From Geodermatophilus arenarius (GTDB taxonomy: Bacteria; Actinomycetota; Actinomycetes; Mycobacteriales; Geodermatophilaceae): a stretch of DNA of 64,000 bases. Positions within the stretch are counted from its first letter, which is position 1; every line of letters starts with the position of its first letter. The stretch covers positions 1 through 64,000 of the forward strand of contig NZ_JBHSGR010000018.1 of NCBI RefSeq assembly GCF_042654585.1, written 5' to 3'. Below, one piece after another: positions 49,772-58,626 of the stretch. Under the pieces are notes generated by a model. That model ran no database searches, was not told the origin of the DNA, and saw only the letters and a list, made by a program, of their open reading frames with translations. The position numbers were made by a program, and so were the translations under genes.

Positions 49772-50227
49772 GTGGCCGACCCCCTGGAGGTCCCCGTCCG
49801 GCTGACCGCGGCGGGGGCGACACCCCCGCGCTACGCGCTGCCCGGCGACGCGGGCGCCGACCTCACCATCACCGAGGACGTGCACCTGGCGCCGTTCGAG
49901 CGCGCGCTCGTGGGCACCGGCGTGGCCGTGGCCATCCCCGAGGGCTACGCCGGGTTCGTGCACCCGCGCTCGGGCCTCGCCGCCCGGCACGGCCTGAGCC
50001 TGGTCAACGCCCCCGGCACCATCGACGCCGGCTACCGCGGCGAGATCAAGGTGAACCTCGTGAACCTCGACCCGGCCACCCCGCTGACGCTGCGCGCCGG
50101 CGACCGGGTCGCGCAGCTGGTCGTGCAGCCGGTCGTCACCGCCCGCTTCGTACCGGTCGAGGCGCTGCCGGAGAGCGTCCGCGGCGAGGGCGGTCACGGG
50201 TCCACCGGCGCGGGACAGGAGGCCTGA
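49772..50227 (+). CDS. dut: dUTP diphosphatase
   Basis: 151 aa. Trimeric dUTPase that hydrolyses dUTP to dUMP and PPi. The five motifs are visible: DAGADLTI (I), FVHPRSGLAARHGL (II, with the Ser-Gly turn), VNAPGTIDAGYRGEIKV (III, catalytic Asp), GDRVAQLVVQP (IV) and a C-terminal GEGGHGSTG-type P-loop-like V. Length normal. It starts with GTG 7 bases after TAGGGT and runs into DUF3710 with a 1-base gap. Confidence 0.96.
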   Translation: MADPLEVPVRLTAAGATPPRYALPGDAGADLTITEDVHLAPFERALVGTGVAVAIPEGYAGFVHPRSGLAARHGLSLVNAPGTIDAGYRGEIKVNLVNLDPATPLTLRAGDRVAQLVVQPVVTARFVPVEALPESVRGEGGHGSTGAGQEA

Positions 50228-50228
50228 G

Positions 50229-50963
50229 ATGCCCTTCGGACGACGGCGCAACCGGATCGACCGCAGCCTGCGCGAGCGCGGCGTCCCGCCCGAGCCGCAG
50301 CACCGCGAGCGCGACGTCGAGGAGACCACCGGCCCCTACGACGAGGCCGACGCCCCCGACGACGGCACGCCCCGCGTCGACCTGGGCTCGCTGCGGCTGC
50401 CCGCCGTCCCCGGCACCGAGCTGCGGGTGGACCTCAACCAGCAGCAGAAGGTGATCGGCGCGACCCTGCGCTACGGCGACTCGCTGCTGCAGCTGTCCGC
50501 CTTCGCCGCACCCCGCGCCGCCGGCATCTGGGACGACGTCCGCGCCGAGCTGGCGCGCAGCGCCTCCGGCCAGGGCGGGCGGCTGCAGGAGACCGAGGGC
50601 CCCTTCGGTCCCGAGCTGGCCGGCACCGTCGTGGTCACCCCGCCGCCCCAGCCCGGCGGGCCCCCGCCGAAGCCGGTGCGCCGGGCGGCGCGCTTCCTCG
50701 GGGTCGACGGGCCCCGCTGGTTCCTCCGGGGGATGATCAGCGGCCCCGCCGCCGAGTCGCCCGAGGCGGCGGCGGTGCTCGAGGACGTCTTCCGCCGGGT
50801 GGTCGTGGTCCGGGGCACCTCGCCGATGCCGGTGCGCGAGCAGCTGCCGCTCACCCTCCCGCCGCAGGCCGCCGCGCAGCTGGCCCGCCAGCAGCAGGCG
50901 GGGCAGCAGCAGGCGGGGCAGCAGCCGGGGCGACCGGCGGCCCCGCCGCGGCCGACCGCGTGA
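50229..50963 (+). CDS. DUF3710 protein
   Basis: 244 aa. Family start MPFGRRRNRIDRSLRERG with a basic N-terminus, a beta-rich core (VDLGSLRLPAVPGTELRVDLNQQQKVIGATL), then RGMISGPAAESPEAAAVLEDVFRRVVVVRG. The tail has a short perfect repeat (QQAGQQ). Found next to dut in nearly all actinobacteria (Rv2696c); function unknown. The ribosome site AGGAGG lies in the dut 3' end, and its stop overlaps the hydrolase start (GTGA). Confidence 0.9.
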   Translation: MPFGRRRNRIDRSLRERGVPPEPQHRERDVEETTGPYDEADAPDDGTPRVDLGSLRLPAVPGTELRVDLNQQQKVIGATLRYGDSLLQLSAFAAPRAAGIWDDVRAELARSASGQGGRLQETEGPFGPELAGTVVVTPPPQPGGPPPKPVRRAARFLGVDGPRWFLRGMISGPAAESPEAAAVLEDVFRRVVVVRGTSPMPVREQLPLTLPPQAAAQLARQQQAGQQQAGQQPGRPAAPPRPTA

Positions 50964-51754
50964 CCCCCGCGGTCGTCGCCTACGGCTCCCACCCCGACCA
51001 GTTCCTCGAGCTGACCCTGCCCGACGGGCAGGACCCGGCGCCCGTGGTCGTCGTGCTGCACGGCGGGTTCTGGCGGGCCGCGTACGGCGTCGAGCTGGCC
51101 CGCCCGCTGGCCGCCGACCTCGCCGCCGCCGGGTACGCCGCCGTCGCCGTCGAGTACCGGCGGGTCGGCAGCGGCGGCGGGTGGCCGGCCACCCTGGAGG
51201 ACGTCGCCGCCGCGCTCGACGCGCTGCCGGACCTCCCGGACGCCGGCCGGCTGGACCTCGGCTCGGTCACCGTCGCCGGGCACTCCGCCGGCGGGCACCT
51301 GGCCGCGTGGGCCGCCGGGCGGACGCGGCTGCCGGCCGGCGCGCCCGGCGCCGCCCCGCGGGTGCGGGTGACCGCGGCGGTCCTGCAGGCCGGCGTCGTG
51401 GACCTGGGCCGGGCGGCGGAGCAGCGGCTGGGCCGCGGCGCGGTCCAGGAGTTCCTCGGCGGCGAGCCGGGTGAGGTGCCCGGCCGCTACGCGGCCGCCG
51501 ACCCGGTCGGGCTGCTGCCCACCGGCGCCGACGTGCTGTGCGTGCACGGCACCGAGGACGACGTCGTGCCGCCCGAGCAGTCGCAGCGGTACGCGGCGGC
51601 GGCCGCGGCGGCCGGCGACCGGGTGACCGTGCGCACCGTCCCGGGCGGTCACCGGGTGCCCATCGACCCGGCGGGGGAGGCATGGGCGGTGGTCCGCGCG
51701 TGGCTGGGGGAACGCACCGCCGGCCGGGTGGGCGGCACTACCCTGGAACCGTGA
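50960..51754 (+). CDS. Alpha/beta-hydrolase (BD-FAE/formamidase-like)
   Basis: 264 aa. Cytoplasmic esterase-type hydrolase: VVVVLHGGFWRAAYG (HGGxW oxyanion hole), nucleophile VAGHSAGGHLAAWA, acid in VHGTEDDVVP and His in VPGGHRVP. Position equals Rv2695c. Substrate unknown; HGGFW relatives include kynurenine formamidases and small esterases. It is coupled by GTGA overlaps to DUF3710 upstream and the OB-fold gene downstream. Confidence 0.87.
   Translation: MTPAVVAYGSHPDQFLELTLPDGQDPAPVVVVLHGGFWRAAYGVELARPLAADLAAAGYAAVAVEYRRVGSGGGWPATLEDVAAALDALPDLPDAGRLDLGSVTVAGHSAGGHLAAWAAGRTRLPAGAPGAAPRVRVTAAVLQAGVVDLGRAAEQRLGRGAVQEFLGGEPGEVPGRYAAADPVGLLPTGADVLCVHGTEDDVVPPEQSQRYAAAAAAAGDRVTVRTVPGGHRVPIDPAGEAWAVVRAWLGERTAGRVGGTTLEP
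51739..51744 (+). promoter_or_regulatory. -10 element inside the hydrolase gene, for the OB-fold gene
   Basis: TACCCT, then 6 bases, then GTG 51751; a possible internal leaderless promoter in an otherwise coupled operon. Confidence 0.4.
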
Positions 51755-52128
51755 CACAGACCCGTCCCGGCGGCTGGCTCGCACGCACGCTGCAGCGGCT
51801 GACCGCCGACGACTCCGCCATCGACGCGCAGGAGCTGCGCGAGGAGTCCGACCGCGCCGGCTGCGAGCCGGTGAGCGCCTGCCGCAAGGGGGCGGTGGTG
51901 ACCGTGACCGGCCGGCTCAAGTCGGTCGTCTACACCCCGCGCGAGACGGTCCCCACCCTGGAGGCGGAGCTGTTCGACGGCTCCGGCTCGGTCACCCTGG
52001 TCTGGCTGGGCCGCCGGCGCATCCCGGGCATCGAGCCCGGCCGGACGCTGACCGCCCGCGGCCGGTTCGCCAACTTCGACGGCCGCAAGGTCATCTACAA
52101 CCCCTGGTACGAGCTGAGCGCGGGGTGA
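51751..52128 (+). CDS. OB-fold nucleic-acid-binding protein (Rv2694c-like)
   Basis: 125 aa. N-terminal helical part followed by an OB fold: VVTVTGRLKSVVYTPRETVPTLEAEL, GSGSVTLVWLGRRRIPGIEPGRTLTARGRF and a closing NPWYEL. It resembles RecG/RecN-associated OB domains and binds DNA or RNA by analogy. The GTG overlaps the hydrolase stop (GTGA) and its TGA overlaps the DUF3159 start. Position equals Rv2694c. Confidence 0.9.
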   Translation: MTQTRPGGWLARTLQRLTADDSAIDAQELREESDRAGCEPVSACRKGAVVTVTGRLKSVVYTPRETVPTLEAELFDGSGSVTLVWLGRRRIPGIEPGRTLTARGRFANFDGRKVIYNPWYELSAG

Positions 52129-52997
52129 TCCCGGCGGCCGACGACGACGGCCGGCGCGATCCGGGGGGAGCAGCACCGCACCAGGAGCCCACGCACGCGG
52201 ACGGCACCACGACCGAGGACACGGGCCGGGGCGTCACCTTCGACCGGCACATGGTGCTGGAGCAGCTCGGCGGCTGGCGCGGCATGGTCGACGCCACGCT
52301 GCCCACGCTCGCCTTCATCGTCGCCAACTCGATCGGCGACCTGCGCACCGGGATCTGGGCCGCCGTCGGCGCCGCCGTGCTGGTCCTGCTGGTCCGGCTG
52401 GTGCGCCGGGAGAGCGTGCAGCAGGCGTTCAGCGGCCTGTTCGGCGTCGCGGTGGCGGTCGCCATCGCCGCCGCCTCGGGGCAGGCGCGCAACTACTTCG
52501 TCCCGGGGATCATCCGCAACGCCGTGATCGGCGTGGTGCTGCTCGGCTCCGTGCCGCTGCGCTGGCCGCTGGTCGGCGTGGTCGCCGAGTGGCTCGCGCC
52601 GAGCCACCTGGGGTCGATGGCCGCGCACACGCTGCCCGGGCTGCGGCGCCGCGTCGACAGCGCCCGCGCCCGGCTGCACCACCAGCCGCGCCCGCACCCG
52701 CCGGAGCCCGGGCCCGCGCAGGCCGGGCGCCCGGCCGACCCCGAGCCCGAGCGGCACTGGCGCGACGACCCCCGGATGGTGCGCGCCTACGGCTGGCTGA
52801 CCGTCGTCTGGGCGGTGACGTTCCTGCTGCGCGTCGCCGTGCAGACGCCGCTCTACCTCGCCGACGAGGAGGACCTGCTCGGCGTCGCCTCGCTCGTCCT
52901 CGGCCTGCCGGTGACCGCGGCCGCCCTCGCGCTCACGCTCTGGGTCGTCGCCCGCCTGCACCGCCACCGCGTGGAGACCGACGCCGGCGGCGCCTAG
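52125..52997 (+). CDS. DUF3159 membrane protein
   Basis: 290 aa. Five or six membrane helices. TFDRHMVLEQLGGWRGMVDATLPTLAFIVANSI matches the DUF3159 start, with further helices near residues 80-105, 110-130, 230-250 and 260-280. A hydrophilic, Pro-rich loop (about 180-215) separates them. Function unknown; conserved next to dut and ceoC (Rv2693c). GTG start in a GTGA overlap. Its TAG and the convergent trkA stop overlap in CTAG. Confidence 0.9.
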   Translation: MIPAADDDGRRDPGGAAPHQEPTHADGTTTEDTGRGVTFDRHMVLEQLGGWRGMVDATLPTLAFIVANSIGDLRTGIWAAVGAAVLVLLVRLVRRESVQQAFSGLFGVAVAVAIAAASGQARNYFVPGIIRNAVIGVVLLGSVPLRWPLVGVVAEWLAPSHLGSMAAHTLPGLRRRVDSARARLHHQPRPHPPEPGPAQAGRPADPEPERHWRDDPRMVRAYGWLTVVWAVTFLLRVAVQTPLYLADEEDLLGVASLVLGLPVTAAALALTLWVVARLHRHRVETDAGGA

Positions 52998-53659
52998 AGA
53001 GCGGTCGGCGACAGGACCTGCTGCAGCTGCTCCTCGACGTCGGCGTGCGTGACGAACAGCAGCTCGTCGCCGACCTCGAGCGGCTCGTCCGGGGTGGGCG
53101 TGATGACCCGGTCGCCGCGCAGCATCGCCGTCAGCACCGTCTCTCGCGGCAGCGGCACCTCGCGCAGCGGCCGGCCGGCCCACGGGGTGTTCTCGGCGAG
53201 GGTGATCTCGACCAGGTTGGCCGCGCCCTTGCGGAAGCTCATCAGCCGGACGACGTCGCCGACGGTCACCGCCTCCTCGACCAGCGCGGCGAGCACCCGC
53301 GGGGTGGAGACGGCGACGTCGACGCCCCACGCCTCGGTGTAGAGCCACTCGTTGCGCGGGTCCTTGACGCGGGCGACGACGCGGTTGACCGCGAACTCGG
53401 TCTTGGCCAGCAGCGAGACGACGAGGTTGGCCTTGTCGTCGCCGGTGGCCGCGACGACGACGTCGCAGGTGGCCAGCTGGGCCTCCTCGAGCGAGGAGAC
53501 CTCGCAGGCGTCGGCCTGGACCCACTCCGCGCCCGGCACCGCACGGGTGCGGACCTTGCGGCCGTCCTTCTCGATGAGCATCACGGTGTGCCCGTTGTTG
53601 AGCAGCTCCCCGGCGATGGAGCGGCCGACCGCCCCGGCGCCCACGATGGCCACGCGCAT
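52994..53659 (-). CDS. ceoC: TrkA-type NAD-binding K+ transport regulator (CeoC-like)
   Basis: 221 aa. RCK domain: MRVAIVGAGAVGRSIAGELLNNGH (Rossmann GxGxxG), an acidic VMLIEKD strand end, then a TrkA-C domain (about 135-215; LVEITLAENTPWAGRPLREV). It is a cytosolic ligand-gating subunit of K+ systems, probably with the adjacent homologue. It starts with ATG in an ATGA overlap with the stop of ceoB. The likely membrane partner is the neighbouring APC permease, inference from the Rv2690c-Rv2692 arrangement. Confidence 0.92.
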   Translation of the reverse strand: MRVAIVGAGAVGRSIAGELLNNGHTVMLIEKDGRKVRTRAVPGAEWVQADACEVSSLEEAQLATCDVVVAATGDDKANLVVSLLAKTEFAVNRVVARVKDPRNEWLYTEAWGVDVAVSTPRVLAALVEEAVTVGDVVRLMSFRKGAANLVEITLAENTPWAGRPLREVPLPRETVLTAMLRGDRVITPTPDEPLEVGDELLFVTHADVEEQLQQVLSPTAL

Positions 53660-54324
53660 CAGGCCCTGCCCTCCTCGGGGTGCTCGATCGTCCGGTGCAC
53701 GCGGTCGGAGATCTCGTCGGTGGCCGCGACGACGAGCTGGTCGCCGTCCTGCAGCACGGTGGACGCGGTGGGCAGCTGCGCCTCCCCGAAGCGGACCAGC
53801 CAGGCGGCCCGGGCGCCGGAGGCGGCCTCGAGCTCGGAGAGCCTGCGGCCCACCCAGCCGTCGGTGACGGTCACCCGCATCAGCAGCACCCGGCCGGTGG
53901 GCTCCCGCCAGATCTCGCTGACCTTGACCGACAGCAGCTCGCGCAGCAGCCGGTTCACCGTCCAGGGCACGGTCGCGACGCTCGGGATGCCCATCCGCTC
54001 GAACACCTCGGCGCGCTTGGAGTCGTAGATCCGGGCGACGACGTGCTGGACGCCGAAGGTCTCCCGCGCCACGCGCGCGCTGATGATGTTCGAGTTGTCG
54101 CCGCTGCTGACGGCGGCGAAGGCGCCGGCGGAGTCGATGCCGGCGTCGAGCAGCACCTGCCGGTCGAAGCCCAGGCCGGTAACCTGCCGGCCGGTGAACT
54201 CGGGCCCGAGCCGGCGGAAGGCCTCCGGGTCCTGGTCGATCACCGCGACGCTGTGGCCGATCTGCTCCAGCCGTCGCGCGATGGCCGAGCCGACACGGCC
54301 GCAGCCCATGACGACCACGTGCAC
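53659..54324 (-). CDS. ceoB: TrkA-type NAD-binding K+ transport regulator (CeoB-like)
   Basis: 221 aa from GTG 54324, the same length as its paralogue. HVVVMGCGRVGSAIARRLEQIGH is the nucleotide loop; VAVIDQDPEAF ends strand 2; SGDNSNIISARVARETF and the TrkA-C part follow. The frame opens 8 codons further upstream, but GGGAGC lies at the right distance only for GTG 54324. First gene of the ceoBC pair and divergent from the APC permease gene. Confidence 0.92.
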   Translation of the reverse strand: MHVVVMGCGRVGSAIARRLEQIGHSVAVIDQDPEAFRRLGPEFTGRQVTGLGFDRQVLLDAGIDSAGAFAAVSSGDNSNIISARVARETFGVQHVVARIYDSKRAEVFERMGIPSVATVPWTVNRLLRELLSVKVSEIWREPTGRVLLMRVTVTDGWVGRRLSELEAASGARAAWLVRFGEAQLPTASTVLQDGDQLVVAATDEISDRVHRTIEHPEEGRA

Positions 54325-54481
54325 GTGTCGCTCCCGGATGCCTCGCACGGGCGCCGTCCGCCCGCGGTCCAGGGCGCGAAGCTACACCCGTCCGCGGGCG
54401 GTCCGGGGGGTGCGCCCGGACCGCGTGCCCCCTCCGGGCGGGGCGCCCGGCGCGGAGCGGCACCGGGTGCCCCCGCGTCCG

Positions 54482-54487
54482 TACCAT
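54482..54487 (+). promoter_or_regulatory. -10 element, leaderless start of the APC permease gene
   Basis: TACCAT, then 7 bases, then GTG 54495. Confidence 0.55.
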
Positions 54488-54494
54488 CGCCGCC

Positions 54495-56540
54495 GTGCCC
54501 AAGCTGTCCGACCTCGGACAACTCCCCAAACGGCTCGTCGTCGGCCGGCCGGTCCGCAGCGACCGCGCGGGGGAGTCCCTGCTCCCGAAGTCCCTGGCCC
54601 TGCCGATCTTCGCCAGCGACCCGCTCTCCTCCGTGGCCTACGCCACCCAGGAGATCCTGATCGTCCTGACGCTGGCCGGCACCGCGTTCCTGTTCCTCGC
54701 GCCGTGGCTGGCCGTCGTCGTCGTGCTGCTGCTGGCGACCGTCGTGCTGTCCTACCGCCAGGTGGTGCACGCCTACCCCTCGGGCGGCGGCGACTACGAG
54801 GTCGCGATGAAGAACCACGGCCAGTTCGCCGGGCTCACCGTCGCCAGCGCGCTGCTGGTCGACTACGTGCTCACCGTGGCCGTGTCCGTGTCGGCGGGCA
54901 CCGACAACATCATCTCGGCCTTCCCCACGCTCAACGAGCACCGCGTGCTCATCGCCGTCGGGCTGGTCGCGCTGCTGGCGGCGACCAACCTGCGCGGCGT
55001 GCGGGAGTCGGGCAAGACGTTCGCCGTCCCGACGTACCTGTTCGTCGCCGGGATCATGGTCATGATCGTCACGGGGCTGGTCCGCGACCTCTTCACCGAC
55101 TCCCCGGTCATCGCCGAGAGCGCCGGCTGGTCGGTCCTGCCAGAGGCGGGCTACGACGACCTCGGTGGCGTCGCGCTGGTGTTCTTCGCGCTGCGGGCCT
55201 TCGCCTCCGGGTGCACCGCGCTGACCGGCGTCGAGGCCATCGCCAACGGCGTCCCCGCGTTCCGCCCGCCGAAGTCCAAGAACGCCGCGACGACGCTGGC
55301 GCTCATGGGCGGGATCGCCGCGACGATGTTCGCCGGCGTCACCGCGCTCGCCCTGTTCGGCGACGTCCGGTACGCGGAGAACACCTGCGACCTCGTCGGC
55401 TTCCCGGGCGACTGCGAGACCGACCCCCAGCGCACGGTCATCGCCCAGCTCGCCGCGGCCACCTTCGGCGGGGACACCTCGGTCGGCTTCTTCTACATCC
55501 AGGCGGCCACCGCTCTGGTGCTGATCCTCGCCGCCAACACCGCCTTCAACGGCTTCCCGCTGCTGGGCTCGGTGCTCGCACAGGACCGGTTCCTGCCCCG
55601 CCAGCTGCACACCCGCGGCGACAAGCTCGTCTACAGCAACGGCATCCTGCTGCTGGCCGGCTTCGCGGCGCTGCTGATCCTCGCCTTCGAGGCCGACCCG
55701 AACCGGCTGATCCAGATGTACATCGTCGGGGTCTTCACCAGCTTCACGATCGGCCAGTGGGGCATGGTGCGGCACTGGAACCGGGAGATCCGGCTGTCGG
55801 GCGACGCGGCCGAGAAGCGGCGGATGCGCCGCTCGCAGGTCATCAACACCATCGGCGGCAGCCTGACCACCGTCGTCCTGGTGATCATCGTGGTCACGAA
55901 GTTCACCCGCGGCGCCTACCTGGTCATCCTCGTGATGCCGGTGCTGTTCCTGCTGATGAAGGCGATCAACCGGCACTACTCGCACGTGGCCTCGCAACTG
56001 GTGCCCGACACCGACGCCCGCATGCTGCCGAGCAAGGTGCACGCGATCGTGCTGGTGTCCAAGGTGCACAAGCCGACGCTGCGGGCGCTGGCCTTCGCCC
56101 GCGCCACCCGGCCCGACGTGCTGACCGCGCTGACGGTCAACGTGGACCCGGGCGACACGCGCGCGCTGCAGGCGGACTGGGAGCGCTACGACGTCCCGGT
56201 CCCGCTGACCGTGCTGGAGTCGCCGTACCGGGAGATCACCCGGCCGGTCGTCGACTACGTCAAGGGCATCCGCCGGGACAGCCCCCGCGAGCTGGTCATC
56301 GTGTTCGTGCCGCAGTACGTCGTCGGCCACTGGTGGGAGAACGTGCTGCACAACCAGAGCGCGCTGCGGCTGCGCGCCCGGCTGCAGTTCCAGCCCGGCG
56401 TCATGATCACCACGGTGCCGTGGCAGCTGGAGAGCTCCATCGGCCGCGGCGACGAGGACGACCGCCGTTCCGGCCCCATGCCCGGCGACCTGCGCCGCGG
56501 CCTCACCGACGACCAGGTCGAGGCCACCCCCTATGGCTGA
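54495..56540 (+). CDS. APC-superfamily permease (Rv2690c-like), with cytosolic C-terminal domain
   Basis: 681 aa. About twelve helices between residues 35 and 510, with PIFASDPLSSVAYATQEI near the first (the family substrate segment) and VYSNGILLLAGFAALLIL later. The C-terminal 170 residues form a soluble domain with HAIVLVSKVHKPTLRALAFARATR, resembling USP-like regulatory domains. Substrate unknown; K+ or amino acids are possible. It is divergent from ceoBC, and TACCAT lies 7 bases before its GTG. The next gene starts inside its last 8 bases. Confidence 0.9.
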   Translation: MPKLSDLGQLPKRLVVGRPVRSDRAGESLLPKSLALPIFASDPLSSVAYATQEILIVLTLAGTAFLFLAPWLAVVVVLLLATVVLSYRQVVHAYPSGGGDYEVAMKNHGQFAGLTVASALLVDYVLTVAVSVSAGTDNIISAFPTLNEHRVLIAVGLVALLAATNLRGVRESGKTFAVPTYLFVAGIMVMIVTGLVRDLFTDSPVIAESAGWSVLPEAGYDDLGGVALVFFALRAFASGCTALTGVEAIANGVPAFRPPKSKNAATTLALMGGIAATMFAGVTALALFGDVRYAENTCDLVGFPGDCETDPQRTVIAQLAAATFGGDTSVGFFYIQAATALVLILAANTAFNGFPLLGSVLAQDRFLPRQLHTRGDKLVYSNGILLLAGFAALLILAFEADPNRLIQMYIVGVFTSFTIGQWGMVRHWNREIRLSGDAAEKRRMRRSQVINTIGGSLTTVVLVIIVVTKFTRGAYLVILVMPVLFLLMKAINRHYSHVASQLVPDTDARMLPSKVHAIVLVSKVHKPTLRALAFARATRPDVLTALTVNVDPGDTRALQADWERYDVPVPLTVLESPYREITRPVVDYVKGIRRDSPRELVIVFVPQYVVGHWWENVLHNQSALRLRARLQFQPGVMITTVPWQLESSIGRGDEDDRRSGPMPGDLRRGLTDDQVEATPYG

Positions 56541-57849
56541 CCGGCGGCGCCGGCCGGCAGCCCGCCCGGCCCGCCCGCCCCGGCCCGACCGGGGTGCGGG
56601 GTGGACCGGCCGGGAGTTCGAGGTGACCGTCGGCCCGGTCGCGCACGGCGGGCACTGCGTGGCCCGGCACGAGGGCCGGGTGGTGTTCGTCCGGCACGCG
56701 CTGCCCGGTGAGCGGGTGGTCGTCCGGGTCACCGAGGACCGCCAGCCCGGCTACTGCCGCGCCGACGCCGTGGAGGTGCTCGAGGCGGCAGCCGACCGGG
56801 TGGAGCGGCCCTGCCCGCACAGCGGCCCGGGGCGCTGCGGCGGCTGCGACTGGCAGCACGTCTCCTGGGAGGGGCAGCGCCGGCTCAAGGCCGACGTCGT
56901 CCGCGAGCAGCTCACCCGGCTCGGTGGCCTGGACGCCGCCGACCCGGTGCTGGCCGGCCTCGCCGTCGAGGCGCTGCCCGGCGGGCCGCTGCGCTGGCGG
57001 TCCCGGGCGCGGTTCGCCGTCGGCCGGGACGGGGTGCCCGGGCTGCGCCGGCACCGCTCGCACGACGTGCACGTCCTCGACGACTGCCCGATCACCGTCG
57101 AGCCGGCCGCGCGGGCGGTGCTGTCGCGGCGCTGGCCGGGGGCCGGAACGGTGGACGTCGCCGTCGACTCGGCGGGCACGGTGACCACCACGCGGCTGGA
57201 CCGCCGCGGCGTGCCGACGTCGACCCGCGTGCTCCGGGCCGGCGACGACGTCCCCGCCGAGCCGGCCGGGCGGGCCGGGCGCCACGCCGCCGGGCGGGAC
57301 TGGGAGGTCGAGGGCACCGGTTTCTGGCAGGTGCACGAGGCGGCCGCCGACGCGCTGGTGGGCGCGGTGTCCGCGCTGGCCGGCGTGCGGCCGGGGGAGA
57401 CGGTGCTCGACCTGTACGCCGGCGCCGGGCTGCTCGGCGGCGCGCTGGCGCCCGGGGTGGGGGAGTCCGGCCGGGTGGTGTGCGTGGAGGCCGACGCCGA
57501 GGCGTGCGCCGCCGCGGAGGTCAACCTGGGCGACCTGCCGCAGGCCGAGGTGTGGCAGGGCGAGGTGGACGCCGAGGGGCTCACGGGGCTGCTCGAGGAG
57601 CTCGGCGGCGTGCCCGACGTCGTGGTGCTGGACCCGCCGCGCGCCGGGGCGGGTGCCGCGGTGAGCCGCGTGCTGGCCGGCACCGGGGCGCGGGCCGTCG
57701 TCTACGTCGCCTGCGACCCGGCGTCGCTGGGCCGCGACGTCGCCGCCTTCACCGGTGCCGGGTACCGCCTGGCCGCCCTGCGCGCCTTCGACGCCTTCCC
57801 GATGACCGCGCACGTGGAGTGCGTCGCCCTGCTGGTGCCCGCCCCCTGA
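56533..57849 (+). CDS. TRAM-domain 23S rRNA/tRNA m5U-type methyltransferase
   Basis: 438 aa. RlmD/TrmA family. N-terminal TRAM domain (FEVTVGPVAHGGHCVARHEGRVVFVRHALPGERVVV). Cys residues CPHSGPGRCGGCDW are placed for an Fe-S cluster. The SAM domain has VLDLYAGAGLLGGAL (motif I), and DPPRAG and YVACDPASLGRDV carry the catalytic Cys. A short basic N-terminal tail precedes TRAM. Position equals Rv2689c. Which uridine is modified is unknown. Confidence 0.93.
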   Translation: MADRRRRPAARPARPPRPDRGAGWTGREFEVTVGPVAHGGHCVARHEGRVVFVRHALPGERVVVRVTEDRQPGYCRADAVEVLEAAADRVERPCPHSGPGRCGGCDWQHVSWEGQRRLKADVVREQLTRLGGLDAADPVLAGLAVEALPGGPLRWRSRARFAVGRDGVPGLRRHRSHDVHVLDDCPITVEPAARAVLSRRWPGAGTVDVAVDSAGTVTTTRLDRRGVPTSTRVLRAGDDVPAEPAGRAGRHAAGRDWEVEGTGFWQVHEAAADALVGAVSALAGVRPGETVLDLYAGAGLLGGALAPGVGESGRVVCVEADAEACAAAEVNLGDLPQAEVWQGEVDAEGLTGLLEELGGVPDVVVLDPPRAGAGAAVSRVLAGTGARAVVYVACDPASLGRDVAAFTGAGYRLAALRAFDAFPMTAHVECVALLVPAP

Positions 57850-57890
57850 TCGGCCCCACGGGGAGGGCCCGGCACCGTGGGCGGCGGGGC

Positions 57891-58085
57891 GTGCAGGTCC
57901 ACGTCGTCACCCATCCCGGGGTCCTGGTCGACCCGGCCGTGCCGTCCCCGAGGGGGGCTGTCCGACGCTCGCCGCGCGGCTGCAGCACCTGGTCGCGCTG
58001 CCGTGGACGGTCCGGCTGGCGCGGGTCGTCTCCAGCGCCGGGCGCAAGGCCGGTGACGTCGTTGGTGTGCCGGGTGCTCGGTGTG
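57891..58085 (+). pseudogene. Remnant of a histidine-phosphatase-family gene
   Basis: It starts with GTG as VQVHVVTHPGVLVDPAVP, a usual beginning of actinobacterial histidine phosphatases. After a frame change comes a short GLSDA, and in another frame LVALPWTVRLARVVSSAGRKAGD, the typical ERKA region. Beyond that no homology is seen. At least two frameshifts and a lost C-terminus are implied. The remaining part of the 364-base gap up to 58213 holds no gene. Confidence 0.65.
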
Positions 58086-58200
58086 CCCATCGCCCGGTGG
58101 TGGGACCAGCCGGGGCAGGGGAGCGTCTTCTCCTCCGACCCGGCGACCGGCCACGGCGCCGGTTCCCGGGCGCGGCTGGGGCTGCCGGACGGCGCCTCGC

Positions 58201-58206
58201 TACCGT
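58201..58206 (+). promoter_or_regulatory. -10 element, leaderless start of the DUF4177 gene
   Basis: TACCGT, then 7 bases, then GTG 58214. Confidence 0.5.
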
Positions 58207-58213
58207 GTCCTCC

Positions 58214-58441
58214 GTGACCACCTGGGAGTACGCCTCGGTCATCACGGCCAACGACACCGAGTCGCAGCGCGCGGGGGTGAGCGTCAAGCTCCCCGGCGGC
58301 TCGCTGGAGCGGCAGCAGGGGGACACCAGCTCGGTGCTCAACCGGCTCGGCGGCGAGGGCTGGGAGCTGGTCAGCTACCACTCGAGCGGTGCGGGCACCT
58401 GGGGTTTCGAGCAGTTCTGGCTGAAGCGACAGCGGGACTGA
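58214..58441 (+). CDS. DUF4177 small protein
   Basis: 75 aa. TTWEYASVITAN begins a beta strand, and LNRLGGEGWELVSYHS is the DUF4177 core, ending WGFEQFWLKR. Function unknown. The start is set by the TACCGT element 7 bases upstream. A long imperfect palindrome follows the stop codon. Confidence 0.85.
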   Translation: MTTWEYASVITANDTESQRAGVSVKLPGGSLERQQGDTSSVLNRLGGEGWELVSYHSSGAGTWGFEQFWLKRQRD

Positions 58442-58453
58442 TCGCGCTCCGCC

Positions 58454-58532
58454 CGTGTCGATCATCGGCTGCGTGCACGCGACGCGCGCCGACACGCCGG
58501 TACGGGCGGCACGCAGCCGGATGATCGACGCG
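58454..58532. repeat. Long imperfect palindrome between two small genes
   Basis: About 24-bp arms (CGTGTCGATCATC-GGCTGCGTGC against its complement, with one extra base and one mismatch) around a 32-base spacer. It may terminate the DUF4177 mRNA or be a copy of a dispersed repeat. Confidence 0.65.
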
Positions 58533-58613
58533 ACCGTGGTGGGGCCGGTCCGTCGGTGATCACGAGCGGGTGACGACGGCGCGCCTCCCGTCGAACACGT
58601 GTTCGACCTGCGG

Positions 58614-58619
58614 CAGGAT
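58614..58619 (+). promoter_or_regulatory. -10 element, leaderless start of the 122-aa gene
   Basis: CAGGAT, then 7 bases, then GTG 58627. Confidence 0.45.
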
Positions 58620-58626
58620 GCCGGAC

